From the NCBI RefSeq assembly GCF_000226115.1, contig NC_016458.1, positions 3,754,001-3,818,000 of the forward strand: DNA of 64,000 nucleotides, in the 5' to 3' direction. Each line of letters opens with the position of its first letter. Position 1 is the first letter of the stretch. The position numbers and the translations under genes were made by a program. The notes beneath the pieces were generated by a model, which saw nothing but the letters and a program-made list of their open reading frames with translations, was not told the origin of the DNA and did not search any database. Origin of the DNA: Thermothielavioides terrestris NRRL 8126. Its lineage: Eukaryota > Ascomycota > Sordariomycetes > Sordariales > Chaetomiaceae. Below are positions 23,801 through 35,307 of the stretch, one piece after another.

Positions 23801-24643
23801 CTCTGAGAACGTGGTCGACACGCTGCACAAGAAGAATCTCTTGCTGCTGGGCGAGGATCGCTACCTCTCGACCTTGATGTTGCGTACCTTCCCCAAGCGC
23901 AAGCAGGTCTTCGTGCCTCAAGCCGTGTGCAAGACGACAGTCCCCGACGAGTTCATGGTCCTGCTCTCCCAGCGCCGCCGGTGGATCAACTCGACGATCC
24001 ACAACTTGATGGAACTTGTCCTCGTCAAGGATCTGTGTGGCACCTTCTGCTTCAGCATGCAGTTCATTGTTTTCGTCGAGCTTATTGGCACGCTTGTTTT
24101 GCCTGCCGCCATCGCGTTCACATTCTATGTTGGTAAGTTTTGGCCCCCAGTTCAATCTCCCCTCTTGCCTTTGAACTTAAACTCTTGGGGGGGAAATCGG
24201 ATCCTAACGGCTTGTTCCCAGTCATCATCTCCATTATCCACTCGCCGCCACAGATCATCCCGCTCGTCCTGCTCGCGCTGATCCTCGGTCTTCCGGCTGT
24301 CCTGATCGTGGTGACAGCGCACAGCTGGTCGTACGTGGTTTGGATGTTAATCTACCTGCTTTCGCTCCCCATTTGGAACTTTGTGCTGCCGACCTACGCA
24401 TTCTGGAAGTTCGACGACTTCTCGTGGGGCGAGACGCGAAAGACGGCGGGCGACAAGACCAAGAAGGCGGGCATCGAGTACGAGGGCGAGTTCGACAGCA
24501 GCAAGATCACCATGAAGCGGTGGGCCGAGTTCGAGCGCGACCGCCGCGTCCGCAACAACTACTGGGGCTCGACTGAGAACGTCGTTGGCGGCAGCCAGCC
24601 GCATGGCCACGGGCCGTACGATGGCTACTACTCGGACATGTAA
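20892..24643 (+). CDS. chs-4: Class IV chitin synthase (yeast Chs3 type)
   Basis: Plasma membrane GT2 enzyme that polymerises UDP-GlcNAc into chitin. Exons are 20892-24132 and 24222-24643, with an 89-bp intron (GTAAGT, branch CCTAAC, ...CCCAG), giving 1220 residues; this is the usual length for class IV. The start is the first ATG of the frame. A basic, disordered N terminus of about 200 residues is followed by membrane segments near 212-230 and 246-265, a lumenal cysteine-containing domain (about 266-500) and a further helix near 506-528. Catalytic features are D870-A-D872 (VDADTK), E988-D-R-Y-L and Q1027-R-R-R-W. Three to four helices close the C terminus. No myosin head is present, which excludes classes V and VII. 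A Skt5/Chs4-like activator gene lies divergently upstream. Symbol follows Neurospora use for class IV. Confidence 0.93.
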
Positions 24644-26797
24644 GCCGAAGCTTGTTTGGGAAAGCTCCTCTTCTTTGTCAGGCGACGTTTTCGAGACATA
24701 GACCCCGTCATGGCCAGCGTGACAGCTCCCAATTTTTTTTTCTTGCTTTTGCAGCAACACGTCTTCTTTTGGGGTGAGATGGGGTGCTTGGTTGGTGGTG
24801 CTTGCTTTTGGAGTCCGACTCGGTTTTGGGTGGATCAGAGCGGTTTCCCGGCCTCCATTCTCACTTGTCACCATTTGTACTTGTCGTTTCTTTCCGTCCT
24901 GCACCCCTCAGCCCCGCTTTTTTGTCCCTTTTCCTTGGCCATGATATCTGAGTCTAGAAAGGGAGATGCAGGGGCATCCGGCCGGCGCATGTTTGTTGGC
25001 TGTTTCTACTTGCCTTGGTTGATGATGGAGAGAACATTGGCTGCCCGTTCGTATATATATAGTTGCATGGAAGAGTCCGTAGTACGGTGTTAATAATTCA
25101 TACTTGGTTCGACGTCGGTGTGTCCATGGATGTCCAGCACTGTTGTGTCCTCTAGTTATCGAGTCTGTTGATGTTGATCATTGTTGCAGCCGCTTGCTCA
25201 GTTTAACCCTCAAGACCCGGCTTTGCTCGGCAGTGCTAGTTTGTTTACGCAAGTACATACATAAGCCAGTCTTGTCAGGCAGCCCAATGGGCGTGTGTCG
25301 GTGCAGGCATGTCCACTCGGGATCAGGAAATATATGCTGTTTCTGTTCTGAGAGCTGCTCTTCGGTTTGTGATGGGATATCCAATATTGCCTGGCTCGGC
25401 CCGAGAGCCGACGAGCGGGAAGAACAAAGCCCGAGACACCGCAGACCCCTTGACCGAGCGCCACCATCACAAATTGATGTGGACCAAGATTTCCTGATCT
25501 GATCCCCTGCGGCAGCCGGCGTGGGCGACGGGCAAGCTGCGGACCAGTCCGGTCGAGTCTTGGCCAAGGCGAGGAGGTGAACGTGTCCACCCACGAGGCG
25601 AGCTGCATGCACGGTTCGCAGGTCCCTGAGCTCGGGCACGCTTGCACCGGGATCTGTGCAGTCACATTACGCTAGTGTACGCTACAAAATTAGGTAGTTG
25701 CCAAGGAAGCCTTGGACGACTTTCACCAGCCTTAGGCTCGTCAGGGAACTGGACCAAGAGGGGACCACGCGAGGACAAACGGCAGGCGGCAGAAAGACGA
25801 GACAGCCATGCCACACCGCCTCGGGCGCTTGCTTGCCCGCCGCGGGTGTGGGATCATGTGTCCTACGCCTGCAGGTCCGAGCATGCATGGGGAGCGGGAG
25901 GGGCAGCGGATGGGGCGGCGGGTTCGAGGACAGGCCTGCTCCATCCCGTTCCTCCTGCCCCGTTGGCGCGGGTGTAGAGTTTCATTGGCGGTAGTCCCGG
26001 CCAACGCCCGAAAGGGAGGAATGCTTGGGACTGAATAGGTGCTGTACCTCCGGAGGTAAATTTTGTATGTTCCGTACACGTACCCCGTACCCCGCTTCTC
26101 CACTCTCATTCGCCAACTTGCCCAGGTTTTGGGGGACTCGAGTTACCACAGGGCACATCTGGATGTGGTGTATGGATACAGGAGTACAAGATGTGGTGGT
26201 AAGGAAGCGTCAGAGAATGGTAACTGCAGTGTAATGTTCACGAGCTTTTGAGCTGGCTCTTCCTTTTCACAAGCTTCAAAAGCTGGGCACCTCGCATCAT
26301 ATTTTGCTCCACAAACCCGTTTGCTTCAACACTCGACCGTTTTCCTTTCCGACTATACTAAAGTCGCGGCTGGGCTTAGCTGCGGTGATGATTCTTGTCC
26401 CGACGGTACCCTTGGGACCTCACCTCATTACATTACCTGCGCAATAACTGGCTGATATTCCCATGCTCTGTGGGGCGCTCTTCCCCACTCGGACTCGACT
26501 CGACTGCCGCCTCGCCTGCGAGCCGTGGGCACTATTTCGCCTTTCGCCTTTCGTCTTCCGGCGAACGTCAGCTCGAGTTGGGCGGCACTGCCCAAGCATC
26601 CGCCCTGCCTGTTCAGGAGGAGGCAGTTGGCCAAGAGGAAGAAACGGTTAGGGGAGGGGGGAACGAGCAGGAGTAACGGGAGGACTGCAGCGATCTTCAG
26701 CCACCGGCGCCGGCAGCTTCCGCCCAGCCAATGCAAGAGCGGCGACTGGACCGGCCACCCATCGCACGAGTTCGCATCGCAGAAATCACTGGCCGAG
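24644..26797. other. Intergenic between chs-4 and the WD40 gene
   Basis: No supported gene. The first part is T-rich 3' flank. Around 25700-26000 is GC-rich with no coding signature. Frames upstream of 26798 are open from a GTG at 26525 but have no ATG. Confidence 0.55.
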
Positions 26798-29164
26798 ATG
26801 CCTCCGGAAACACATCGCAGGCTCGGAATTTCCGTCGGCACAGTCCTGCCTTCTACCACCCACCCAACTCTGATCACGCCTGCATCTATCCCATCATCCG
26901 CTTCCGAGGATGGTGGCCCCGATGGGAGCCAGGAGACGGTGCATACCTCTGACAACACGGCCGACGAGGATTACGGGTTCTGGGGCGATCCTGACGACGG
27001 GGAGGAAGAAGACACCCAAGTAAGCGACATTGACTTCCACCACGACGTCTCCGACTACAACTGCCACTCCCTCTACTCGGACGACATCGACATCGACAAA
27101 GAGGAAACGGACGAAGAGGAGGCGCTGCAGGAGGAAGTGGGCGGACAGGAGGAAGGAGGCGACTACAACGCCGACTACAATATTGGAGGGAGGGGGGAAG
27201 AAGAAGACCACGACGACGCTGGGCACGGTCAGCTTGCTCACTACGAAGGTCCCAACGACCACTACCCGAGCCCTCTACATATGCCCGGGAGCGCCGCCGT
27301 AACCATGGAGTATTCGGCGGGACTGATCGGACAAGCTCCTGTGGACTCGGACTCTGAAGCCTCCGGCTTCGAGGACGTTGATATGGACGACCTTCTCATT
27401 CCCTCCTCCGAGTCCAGCGGCGGCACTCCACAACCTGGTGTTCCCAATCCGGATACGGCTGCCGTCTCACAGACCATGTCCGAGGTTGAAGCGCCAGGAA
27501 CTCCCATTTCCATGGCGGGTCTTGCGCTCTTCAACCCGGCAGACGCCTGGATCGATCCGGTGTCTTTGTCCAACCCGAATCCTGCCACCATCGGCCCGTC
27601 CAACTACGGTCTGGCTGATTTTCTTCGCCTCTGGGCACGCCAGGGCCGGGTCGCACAGGTCGCACAAGGGACTCGCGATAGCTATCCATGCCCTGTCAGA
27701 GCGAGGCTGCTTGAGGAGACACTGCCCGAGCGGATCGAATACGACGATCTTCAAGGGGATGAGTGTGACCTCCAGGGGATCGATTGGGACGACCTGGGAG
27801 TCACAAGGAGGAGCGCCAGGGAACGCCGGCTCCTGACATACACCAACTACGTGAACATAGCTTGGTCAGACAGGTGGAAGGTGAGTGCAACGGGGGGAAG
27901 TAGCCCAGCTCTTGGATGCGCAAACAAGATAGGTAACTGAACCCTCTCATAGCCGGACCTCCCGGACATCTCCCTTCCGCGCACGGAAAGCTTCTTCCGC
28001 TTCCGACAGATGGACATCAAGCGAGACCCGCACTTGGCGCACTTCCAGCTGCGCAACCTGTTCGCGGGCACCTCGCACTCGCGTGTCTTTTACCCAGCTG
28101 TCGGTAACATCCAGCAGTACAACCCCATGTCCGGCTGCAGCCGGGCCATCTTGAGATTTAGCAAATCGCCCGTCTCGCAGGTCTCGACCTTGGCTGCTGG
28201 CCACGGCGTTCTGATCGCCGGCAGTTTCGGCGGTGAATACGTTCTTCGCCACTTAGACTCGGGCGAACCGGACAACACGGCCTGCCGCGCGGGCGTTATC
28301 ACCAACAGTGTTAGCGGCATTACGAACCATGTTGCCGTTCACAGGGGTCGGACATCCTCGATGCCGTTCGCCGCCTTCGCATCGAACGACAACTGTGTCC
28401 GGCGCTTGGACATCGCCACTGAGACCTGGCTGGCTGAAGAGGAGCTTGACTTTGCCCCGAACTGCACCGCGCTGTCGCCTGACGGGCGCTTGCGCGTCAT
28501 AGTGGGCGACAGCCTCGACGTCGTCATCGCGGCTGCCGAGGCGAAGAACTCGCGCGGGCAGGCTGAGATCTTGCACAGACTATCCGGCCACCGCGACTAT
28601 GGCTTTGCCTGTGACTGGGCGGACGACGGCTGGACCATCGCCACGTCCTTCCAGGACAAGGCGGTCAAAATATGGGATGCGCGTCGTCTCACCGACAGCT
28701 CGGGCAATGCCATATCCGTCTGCACCTTACGCAGCGAGATGGCTGGCGTGCGAAGCCTGCGCTTCTCGCCCATTGGCAGCGGGAAGCGGGTCCTCGTCGC
28801 CGCGGAAGAGGCCGACTTTGTCAACATCATCAATGCTCAGACCTTCAAGTCCAAGCAAACGGTGGATATCTTTGGCGAGCTCGGCGGCATTTCGTTCGCC
28901 AACGGCGGCCGGGATCTCATGGTGCTGTGCTGCGATCGCACGCACGGAGGCATCCTGCAGCTGGAGAGATGTGCTCAAGGAGACGACGCGTTCATGCCGG
29001 ACCCGGTTGAGGAGGGCTTCGCACACGGAGACGTCTATCAGCGCCGCGACCGCGGCACCTACGATTGGCCGCGGTCCATGTTCAACGAGGCGAAGTACCT
29101 CGGGGACAGTGTATCACGCCGACGCAGGAGAGCCGCCGCCCAAGTGGAGATTGAACCCTTCTGA
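26798..29164 (+). CDS. WD40-repeat protein, acidic N terminus, function unknown
   Basis: I do not recognise a named orthologue. Exons are 26798-27880 and 27953-29164, with a 72-bp intron (GTGAGT...TAG), giving 764 residues. The start is the first ATG in frame. Residues about 50-160 are very rich in D and E. A conserved-looking block near 255-355 (GLADFLRLWARQGRVAQ ... RLLTYTNYVNIAWSDRWK) is followed by a beta-propeller from about residue 400 on. The clearest blade is GHRDYGFACDWADDGWTIAT with KAVKIWDARR; other blades are weak (FASNDNCVRRLDI, LRFSPIGSG). A basic RRRRR patch lies near the end (residues about 750-757). There is no membrane segment or signal peptide. A scaffold role, possibly nuclear, is plausible from the fold only. 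Confidence 0.8.
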
Positions 29165-31307
29165 GCAGCAAGAATGGCTTCCGCAATGAGAATCAACGGC
29201 GCCCACTTCCAGACTGCCAGACCCGGTGGGAAAAAACAAGACTAACGGACAAGCCAGCGAGTTTTGCTGGCCGAGTTGACATGATGCGTGCCGTTTTCCC
29301 GAATTACGGCGCCGCCGGTCAAAATTGCTGCTTCGCGCAGCCGGAACACACATGCTTCTCCATCCCGCGTCCATTTTGGGACGCGACTTCTCCAGGCAGC
29401 CCACAAAGGCGGCTTCGATGAGGTCTGCGGGAGAGACATGAAGCAGGACTGCAGCCATACAGTTCTGTGTTTATATCCTGTCTTCACCGACGCCTTGTTG
29501 TTTTTTTCTCCCCGACAATTCGCTCGATATTGCATCCCCTCGCCCACGCCTAGAACGCTCATCGGCACGGGGACAACAACGGACCATCGTTGAGAGCGCT
29601 GGGGCGCATATTTACTTGTCTTCTTCCTTTCACTTGATCCGCGCCTTTTTTTCACGCATTCGGATGTCGTGCCTTGTTCCTACTTCGAGGGAAAATTGTG
29701 GGCAGGGACAAGGATATCTCAGCTGGTGGAGGAAATGGGACTGGACAGACTCGGCTGGATTTTTTTTGTTCCCTTTCCCCCGTTGTGGCAGCACCTGCCT
29801 ATACGTTGAACGTTATGTTATTTCAATTTGGCCATTTTATTTTGTCCTTGGAAAGGCAGGGCGTCGTGGTATGCTTGGGGAAATGTCTGTATACCTTTTT
29901 TTTTCTACGTTTTTATGAAATCTCTATACGCGGTGGAGATACTCGGTTTGTTCGGTATGCTGCACACTCCGGTTTCCTTGGCCCCGGGGGGGCTCACCAA
30001 CCTTTTCATCATTGCCTTGTTGGCGGCCCTACGGCTCTTTCTCTCTCTCCCTCTCCTGTTTGGTGAAATTGGATGCTCCGAGGATGCGCACAGCAGTTCC
30101 TCCTGTGGGATGACTGCGCTGTTTGGAGGAGGGAGGCTCTGTAGTATGTCAGTGGGAAGGGAATCCGTGCAGGGCCATCATTGACTTGCCCGGCCGATCT
30201 ATGTACCGGATGTTCGTGCGTGAGTTACCCTGGTAGCGTACCAGATTGATGACCCAGGACCTCGAGGTTCGAGGGGTGTATATATAGGGAGTAATACATA
30301 AGGGAGTAATCCGTAAAGTAACTGGTGTCCGTCTCATCAGCCTTGCGCTACGGTCTACATGCACGACTGTTCCATGCGTGGTCGAGGTGGTTTTTCTCCC
30401 GCTCTTCTCGAACGAGCCAACAGACGGATGGACGGAAGGACGGACGAACGAACGGGCGGGAAACCTCGGGGCGGTTCACCCCCTTCCACGGGAAGAAGGG
30501 CGGCGTTGGGTTGGACGGGGGCTGCACAACTTCGTGCACACAGCTCAAATCAGTAACTAAAACGGAAGCAGGCACCCGTCCACCACGCTTACGAATCCGG
30601 AGCGAGAGGAGGAAGTTATGTGTCACCCACCGGACGACCATGTACTACCAAGGTATTGGTGGGTGACTTGTGAAGGAACTCGCTCGCCTTGCGCGTGAGA
30701 AACATACAGCGAAGTCCTTAACTGCCTGGAAGGAAAGGTGACCTAGGCCGTTGCGCCCGCCGGCCCAGCTACAATTGCCCATCCCGGCACTGGAGAAAAG
30801 GGGAACATCCTGACTCCGCCCGCTTCAGAGCTGATGTGGATGGATGGGATGAGATGCCTTGGCGGCAGCATCTCATCGGAAATGCCTTGTCTTCGGGCGC
30901 GAGACGTGAGACAAAGGAGAGAGACTCAGCTTCAACACTAAGATTGAATAAATTACAACATTATGAATGGGAGGCGCAGGTACCCGGTCAAAAATCAGAT
31001 CGTAGCCGACGTCATGAACTCCACGACCAAATAGAGACCTTCACACACTTCCCACCGAAGCGTCGCGCCCATTGTATGCCAACTGCAGCAATTTTCTCAT
31101 TGCGCTCGCTCTCTCAATCCCAAGGTGCACTTCGGGTTGACAGATCCAAACCAGGAAAAAAATATGGTACGGATATATACACGCTTAGATCAGAGGGAGG
31201 CAGCTTACAGCTGAACGATTTTCTCATGTTTGAAATATCTGAAAAAATTGGCGGCAGACGAGCTGGTTCCCAGGTAGCCGACGGGACCACGGCCGGCTGG
31301 AAAAAGC
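29165..31307. other. Intergenic between convergent WD40 and GH17 genes
   Basis: No gene supported. T-rich patches occur at 29500-29900, and near-repeats of GGGAGTAATNC at 30288-30310. Frames here have no recognisable products. Confidence 0.55.
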
Positions 31308-32980
31308 TTAAGCGCCAAAGACGGAAGCGCAGCCCCAGTGCTGCTCGCAGTTGCATGCGCCAGGCTGCTTCCAGGGGTCGTCGCGGAAGGAGAAGAAGAC
31401 GACCTTCTCGCCGAGCTCGTTCTTGATGGCCTCAATAGCGGTGCGCTGCTCGCTCTCGCCGGCGCAGGCGACGCCGTTGCAGTTGCCGGCGGTAGGCCAG
31501 CCCGTCTCCAGGACGAAGCCGGACTTGCCGCAGACCTTCTCGACGATAGCGAGTTGGCCTGCGACGAACGTGCCGGCAGCGGCGGGGAGGGTCTGGGCGT
31601 TGAAGTAGGCGTGCGCGTTGGTGGCAACGTAGTCGATGACGGCGCAAATGGACGAGACGTCGTTGTTGATCCAGGACGCGACCACGTCGGTGGTCGTGAA
31701 GGGGCCCGTGTAGCCGACCGAAGCGAGCTCCGACTTGACGTGCGTGATCAGATCGGTGAGCTGGGACACGGTGCAGAAGCCGTTGGCCAGGGCCTCATTG
31801 GCAACGACGCAGAGGTCGACGAGATCCCACTGCTTCCACTCCTTGAGGGCGGCGATCTGGTCGGCAACGTCGGGGCTGGCGTTGTCGCAGCCGACCTCGC
31901 CGATGAAGATGCCGACAATCATGCGGAGGCCGTGGGCGCGAGCGGCCGCGCCAACGTTGGGGAGCGTGTCGCAGTCGGTCGAGTAGACACGCAGGGTGGT
32001 GAAGCCAGCCTTGGCGATGTCGGCCACGTCGCTGAGGACCTCGCTGGCGCTCTTGCAATCACCGCTGGCGGTGTAAGGGGTGTAAGTGATGGCCCACAGC
32101 TTGCCGTTGCCACCGCCAAGGCTGGGAGCCGACGACGACTGAGCAGGCGCAGGCGACGCCTGAGCCGAGGTGGAGGCCGGGACAGTGGTCGGTGCCGGAG
32201 CCTCGGAGGAGGTGAAGGGGCAGTAGACGACGACATCGGTCTCGGTGACGGTGGTGACCACGGCGGGAGCGGTGTAGGTGCCCGGGCAGTAGGTGGTGAC
32301 GACGGGCACGACGACGGTGGTGACGCTCGGCACGTGGGTGGTGATCGGGGCGATGGTGTAGGTGCCGGCCGAGGGGCACACGTAGGTGGTGGTCTTGAGC
32401 ACGCTGGTGACGACGCCGTTCGGCTGGGTCTCGGTGGTCGCGTAGGGGCAGACAACCGTGGTGGCCGTCTCGACCACGGTCGTGACACCGCCAAGGGTGT
32501 GGGTGCCGCTGGGCACCGTGGTCACCGAGGCGCCGCAGACGGTGGTCGTCTCGGTCACCACGACGGTCGTCGCGGGGAAGGAGTAGGTACCCGGGGTCGG
32601 GCAGGTCTGGGCAATCGGAGTCGGCACGGTGATGGGGCCAGCCGTGGTGGTGGGCACAGGAGCAGGCGTGCTCGTCTGGGGAGCGGGCGTGCTCGTCTGG
32701 GGAGCGGGCGGGACGACTGCGGAGTCGGTCAGCGTTGCTTCAAGCGTCCTCCCCCCCATTTCCCGTTCCCGATGGGCTCCCGGGCTGGCCACATACGCGT
32801 CGCTTCACCGGTGATGGTGGTGTAGATGGTGGTGCAGCCGGGCGTGCAGATGCCGTCGGCGCTGTCCAGGCCCTTCTTCTCAAACAAGGCCCGGTGAGCA
32901 TGGCGGTGCCCGTGAGAGCCGGCCGCGCTCACGCCGCCGGCGACCATCGCCGCGGCGGTTGCCAATACCGCTGCCTTCAT
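31308..32980 (-). CDS. btgE: Secreted GH17 beta-1,3-glucanase/transglycosylase (btgE/Scw11-like)
   Basis: Cell-wall enzyme acting on beta-1,3-glucan. Exons are 32980-32809 and 32716-31308, with a 92-bp intron (GTGAAG, branch CTGAC, ...CAG), giving 526 residues. A signal peptide covers about residues 1-19 (MKAAVLATAAAMVAGGVSA); basic sites HRALFEKK follow and may be cut in the Golgi. Next is a Thr/Val-rich stretch (residues about 58-255) with cysteine-centred repeats of the T[CV]CP..GTYT type, likely O-mannosylated. The GH17 barrel occupies about 265-526. E365 in VANEAL fits the general acid and E461 in LETGWPT the nucleophile. It ends in CNCEQHWGCASVFGA with no GPI signal. A 21-bp tandem duplication (32668-32709) encodes a repeated APQTSTP-like unit. 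Confidence 0.88.
32668..32709 (-). repeat. 21-bp tandem duplication in the GH17 gene
   Basis: Two identical 21-bp units (32668-32688 and 32689-32709), in frame, encode a repeated P/T/S linker unit of the wall glucanase. Confidence 0.9.
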
Positions 32981-34203
32981 GATGATTTCCGTTGCTGCCG
33001 CGCACGAACCGAAGCTGTGCCGCCGGGTTTTTTGTTTTTGTTTTGGCTGGTTGTTGGAAACGAGTGCCCGCTAAAGGAGTGAAGCGGTGGTGTGCGAGAA
33101 AAGGGAATGAAGGACGAAAGTGGGAATCAACGCTCGCGGTGCCGACTATTTCAGCATGGTCTGGCCTGGGGGGAGGAGGAGACCCTGATGGGAACAGGGG
33201 CAGAGGGCGGTAATTAGTACGAGCGCAGTTGCCGGGGGCACCGTGGAGGATGCGCTCTCAAGCTGCCGGGGGCCTGCCGAATCAGGCGGCCGGCGTGGTG
33301 TTGGCGGTGTGCCGGGGTCCCTGAGTGTGTGGAGCTCCATCCCTCAAATGTGGAGCGCTCATTACCTAAATACGGAGAGTTACACGGTGACACTCCACAC
33401 CTTGGGCGTATTCCGTCCACTCCACGACGGTACTCGCCGTCAACAGGCAACCCTTGCATGTGATGCCTCCGGTGTTCAGAACATCCATACGTCCATGCTA
33501 CACAGAGCAAAGAAGCAGTTCCCAGCCTGTAACCCTCTAACTACAACAGTAACAGAGTAATATTGCCACGGCCGTTCTTCGCCGGGCAGATGTGGTGCCA
33601 TTGCTGGCAAATTCGAAGACGGCAGCGAGATGGCAGCCATGATCGAGCATCACCTTGAAAGGGCCTTGCAGCCAGACCTGATGTGGCTTGGTGGGAAGTT
33701 CCTTGACACCGTTGCAGTGAAATGTTCGTGGAGGGAGGTGCAGCGATCCCTGCACAAACCCCCGATTTGACAGCTAGCGCAGGTGGTCAGAAGCGGCAAA
33801 AAAGGGGCAGCACGGTGAGTGGCTGCGCCGGAGCAGGAAATGAAATAAGCGATATTAGTTAAATTGGCCAACCTGGAGAAAGCCAACCCCTACACACACA
33901 CAGTGCTAATCTCGATGAGGATGTTGTTCCATGAGGGCCATTTTTTTCTCTCTCTCTCTGCGTGCTGTGCTTGCCTGCTTTTACCTGAGGTCCTATGTAG
34001 TAGTTACGCTATGTCCATGTATTCCATACTGAGATACACTAGGACTCCGCGGAGAAGCAATGAGCAATGCTGGGTTTCTAGGCGTCTGGGAAGGCCGCCC
34101 CAAGCAGTCTTTGAAGATTCAAATCTCGCGGCCGGGAAGTGAGTAATGTGGGTCCCGGTACCTGCATCTGAACACAACGTTCCGCCACCGCGCTGCGGGC
34201 AAT
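32981..34203. other. Intergenic upstream of the GH17 gene
   Basis: Leader and promoter of the minus-strand GH17 gene, then sequence without coding signature. A CT microsatellite lies at 33946-33959. Confidence 0.55.
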
Positions 34204-34212
34204 CCCTGGACC

Positions 34213-34592
34213 GGTCGTCGTTAAAGAGGTCCCGCCAAGACTAATTTCGGAACCTACCGCTTACAAGTATTTACAAATCGCCAAGGCCCGACGACTTCGA
34301 GCAACATCAACAACGAAGAATCGTAAAGACTTGTAGCAACAACTTCGTGAAACCTCAACCAAATCGAAAAAAAAGAAAACGAAGTTAACCCGCACCCTAA
34401 CCTTGACGCGTACCCTAACTATAACCCGAATCCTAACTAGCGGGGGGCTAGCGCCGTCCCCCGTACCCCTGGCGAACTAACCCCTTGGCGATAGAGCAAA
34501 CGCCTTGGCGATCGGGGTTGCGTAAAAACGCTGTAAAAACATTGCCGACAATTGGCCGAAATTAGTCTTGGCGGGACCTCTTTAACGTCTAC
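34213..34592. mobile_element. MITE, 380 bp, with perfect 32-bp terminal inverted repeats
   Basis: Positions 34219-34250 and 34556-34587 are exact reverse complements (32 bp; left arm begins CGTTAAAGAGGTCCCGCC). Just outside, CCCTGGACC occurs at 34204-34212 and again at 34593-34601: an apparent 9-bp target-site duplication, which would set the ends at 34213 and 34592. Nine base pairs is the usual duplication for Mutator-like elements. Further inverted copies of ATCGCCAAGG (34277-34286; reverse complement at 34483-34492 and 34503-34512) lie inside, so the element can fold on itself. No transposase frame is present; it is non-autonomous. The family label is inference; the structure is seen directly. 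Confidence 0.88.
34387..34440. repeat. Three degenerate 18-bp repeats with telomere-like CCCTAAC cores
   Basis: Units at 34387-34404, 34405-34422 and 34423-34440 carry CCCTAAC, CCCTAAC and TCCTAAC at constant 18-bp spacing. The cores match the fungal telomere strand CCCTAA. They lie inside the MITE. Confidence 0.75.
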
Positions 34593-34601
34593 CCCTGGAC
34601 C

Positions 34602-35307
34602 ACAAAACCCCGGCTTGCACAAGGCAGAGCGGGCTGGGGCCAGAGGGTTTCCTTGGGCGCAATTTGCAGCGCGCAGAGTCTCCTTTTTGCGCTCGCGCAG
34701 TGCTGAAATCCGAGCATGCTGCTGATCATCATCAAGCACGGCAGTTGCAGCGGTCGCTGTCGGCCATGGCACCGATCGAGCGGCCGGTTCGAGACCGCGC
34801 CGATCAGAGAGAGAGAGATCTGAGCGGCTTCCGTGCAGATGAAATACACTAGTGTACCCATAACGTTATGTTGTTAGATGATTACCATGTAAGTGCTGGA
34901 ACTAAGGTATTCCGTACACAAATCAACGTTATGCAGTATGGACGCAGCAGAACAGAACACACTTCTTCCATACAGACCTAGCACGGAGGAGTGGACGGAA
35001 AAGTTACGGAACTCCTTGACTAACGGTGGCTCCTGGTGTATCCGTACTGCCGTACCTCTGTGACGATTTTCATGAGGGAAGGGAGGGTTAGGGTGAGATG
35101 TGCCTCTTCAGATCACCTGACAACGCGTTTCTACTCAGCGCATTGGCGCGCTTTCCAGAAATTTTCAGCGTCTTGGAACGGAGTAAGGGGTCTCCAAGCT
35201 CGACCAACTGACCGTTCCCGTGGACTTTTCTCACACAGCTGCCTCGGGGCTGTCTGCACCAGGGCACCTGCACTGCCAGCGCCAGGCTGGGTTCACTTTC
35301 TGCCGAC
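34602..35307. other. Intergenic between the MITE and cyt-4
   Basis: Promoter and leader of cyt-4. Holds a GA microsatellite (34807-34818) and a TATTCCGTAC motif at 34908-34917. No gene supported. Confidence 0.55.

Noticed and set aside
31338..32825. 495-codon plus-strand open frame antisense to the GH17 gene
   Set aside because: It is a shadow frame caused by GC-rich codons; composition is V/G/D repetitive, and the minus strand has signal peptide and catalytic motifs.
34780..34805. GGTTCGAGACC, tRNA T-arm-like
   Set aside because: The stem does not reach five pairs and no anticodon or acceptor arms fit around it.
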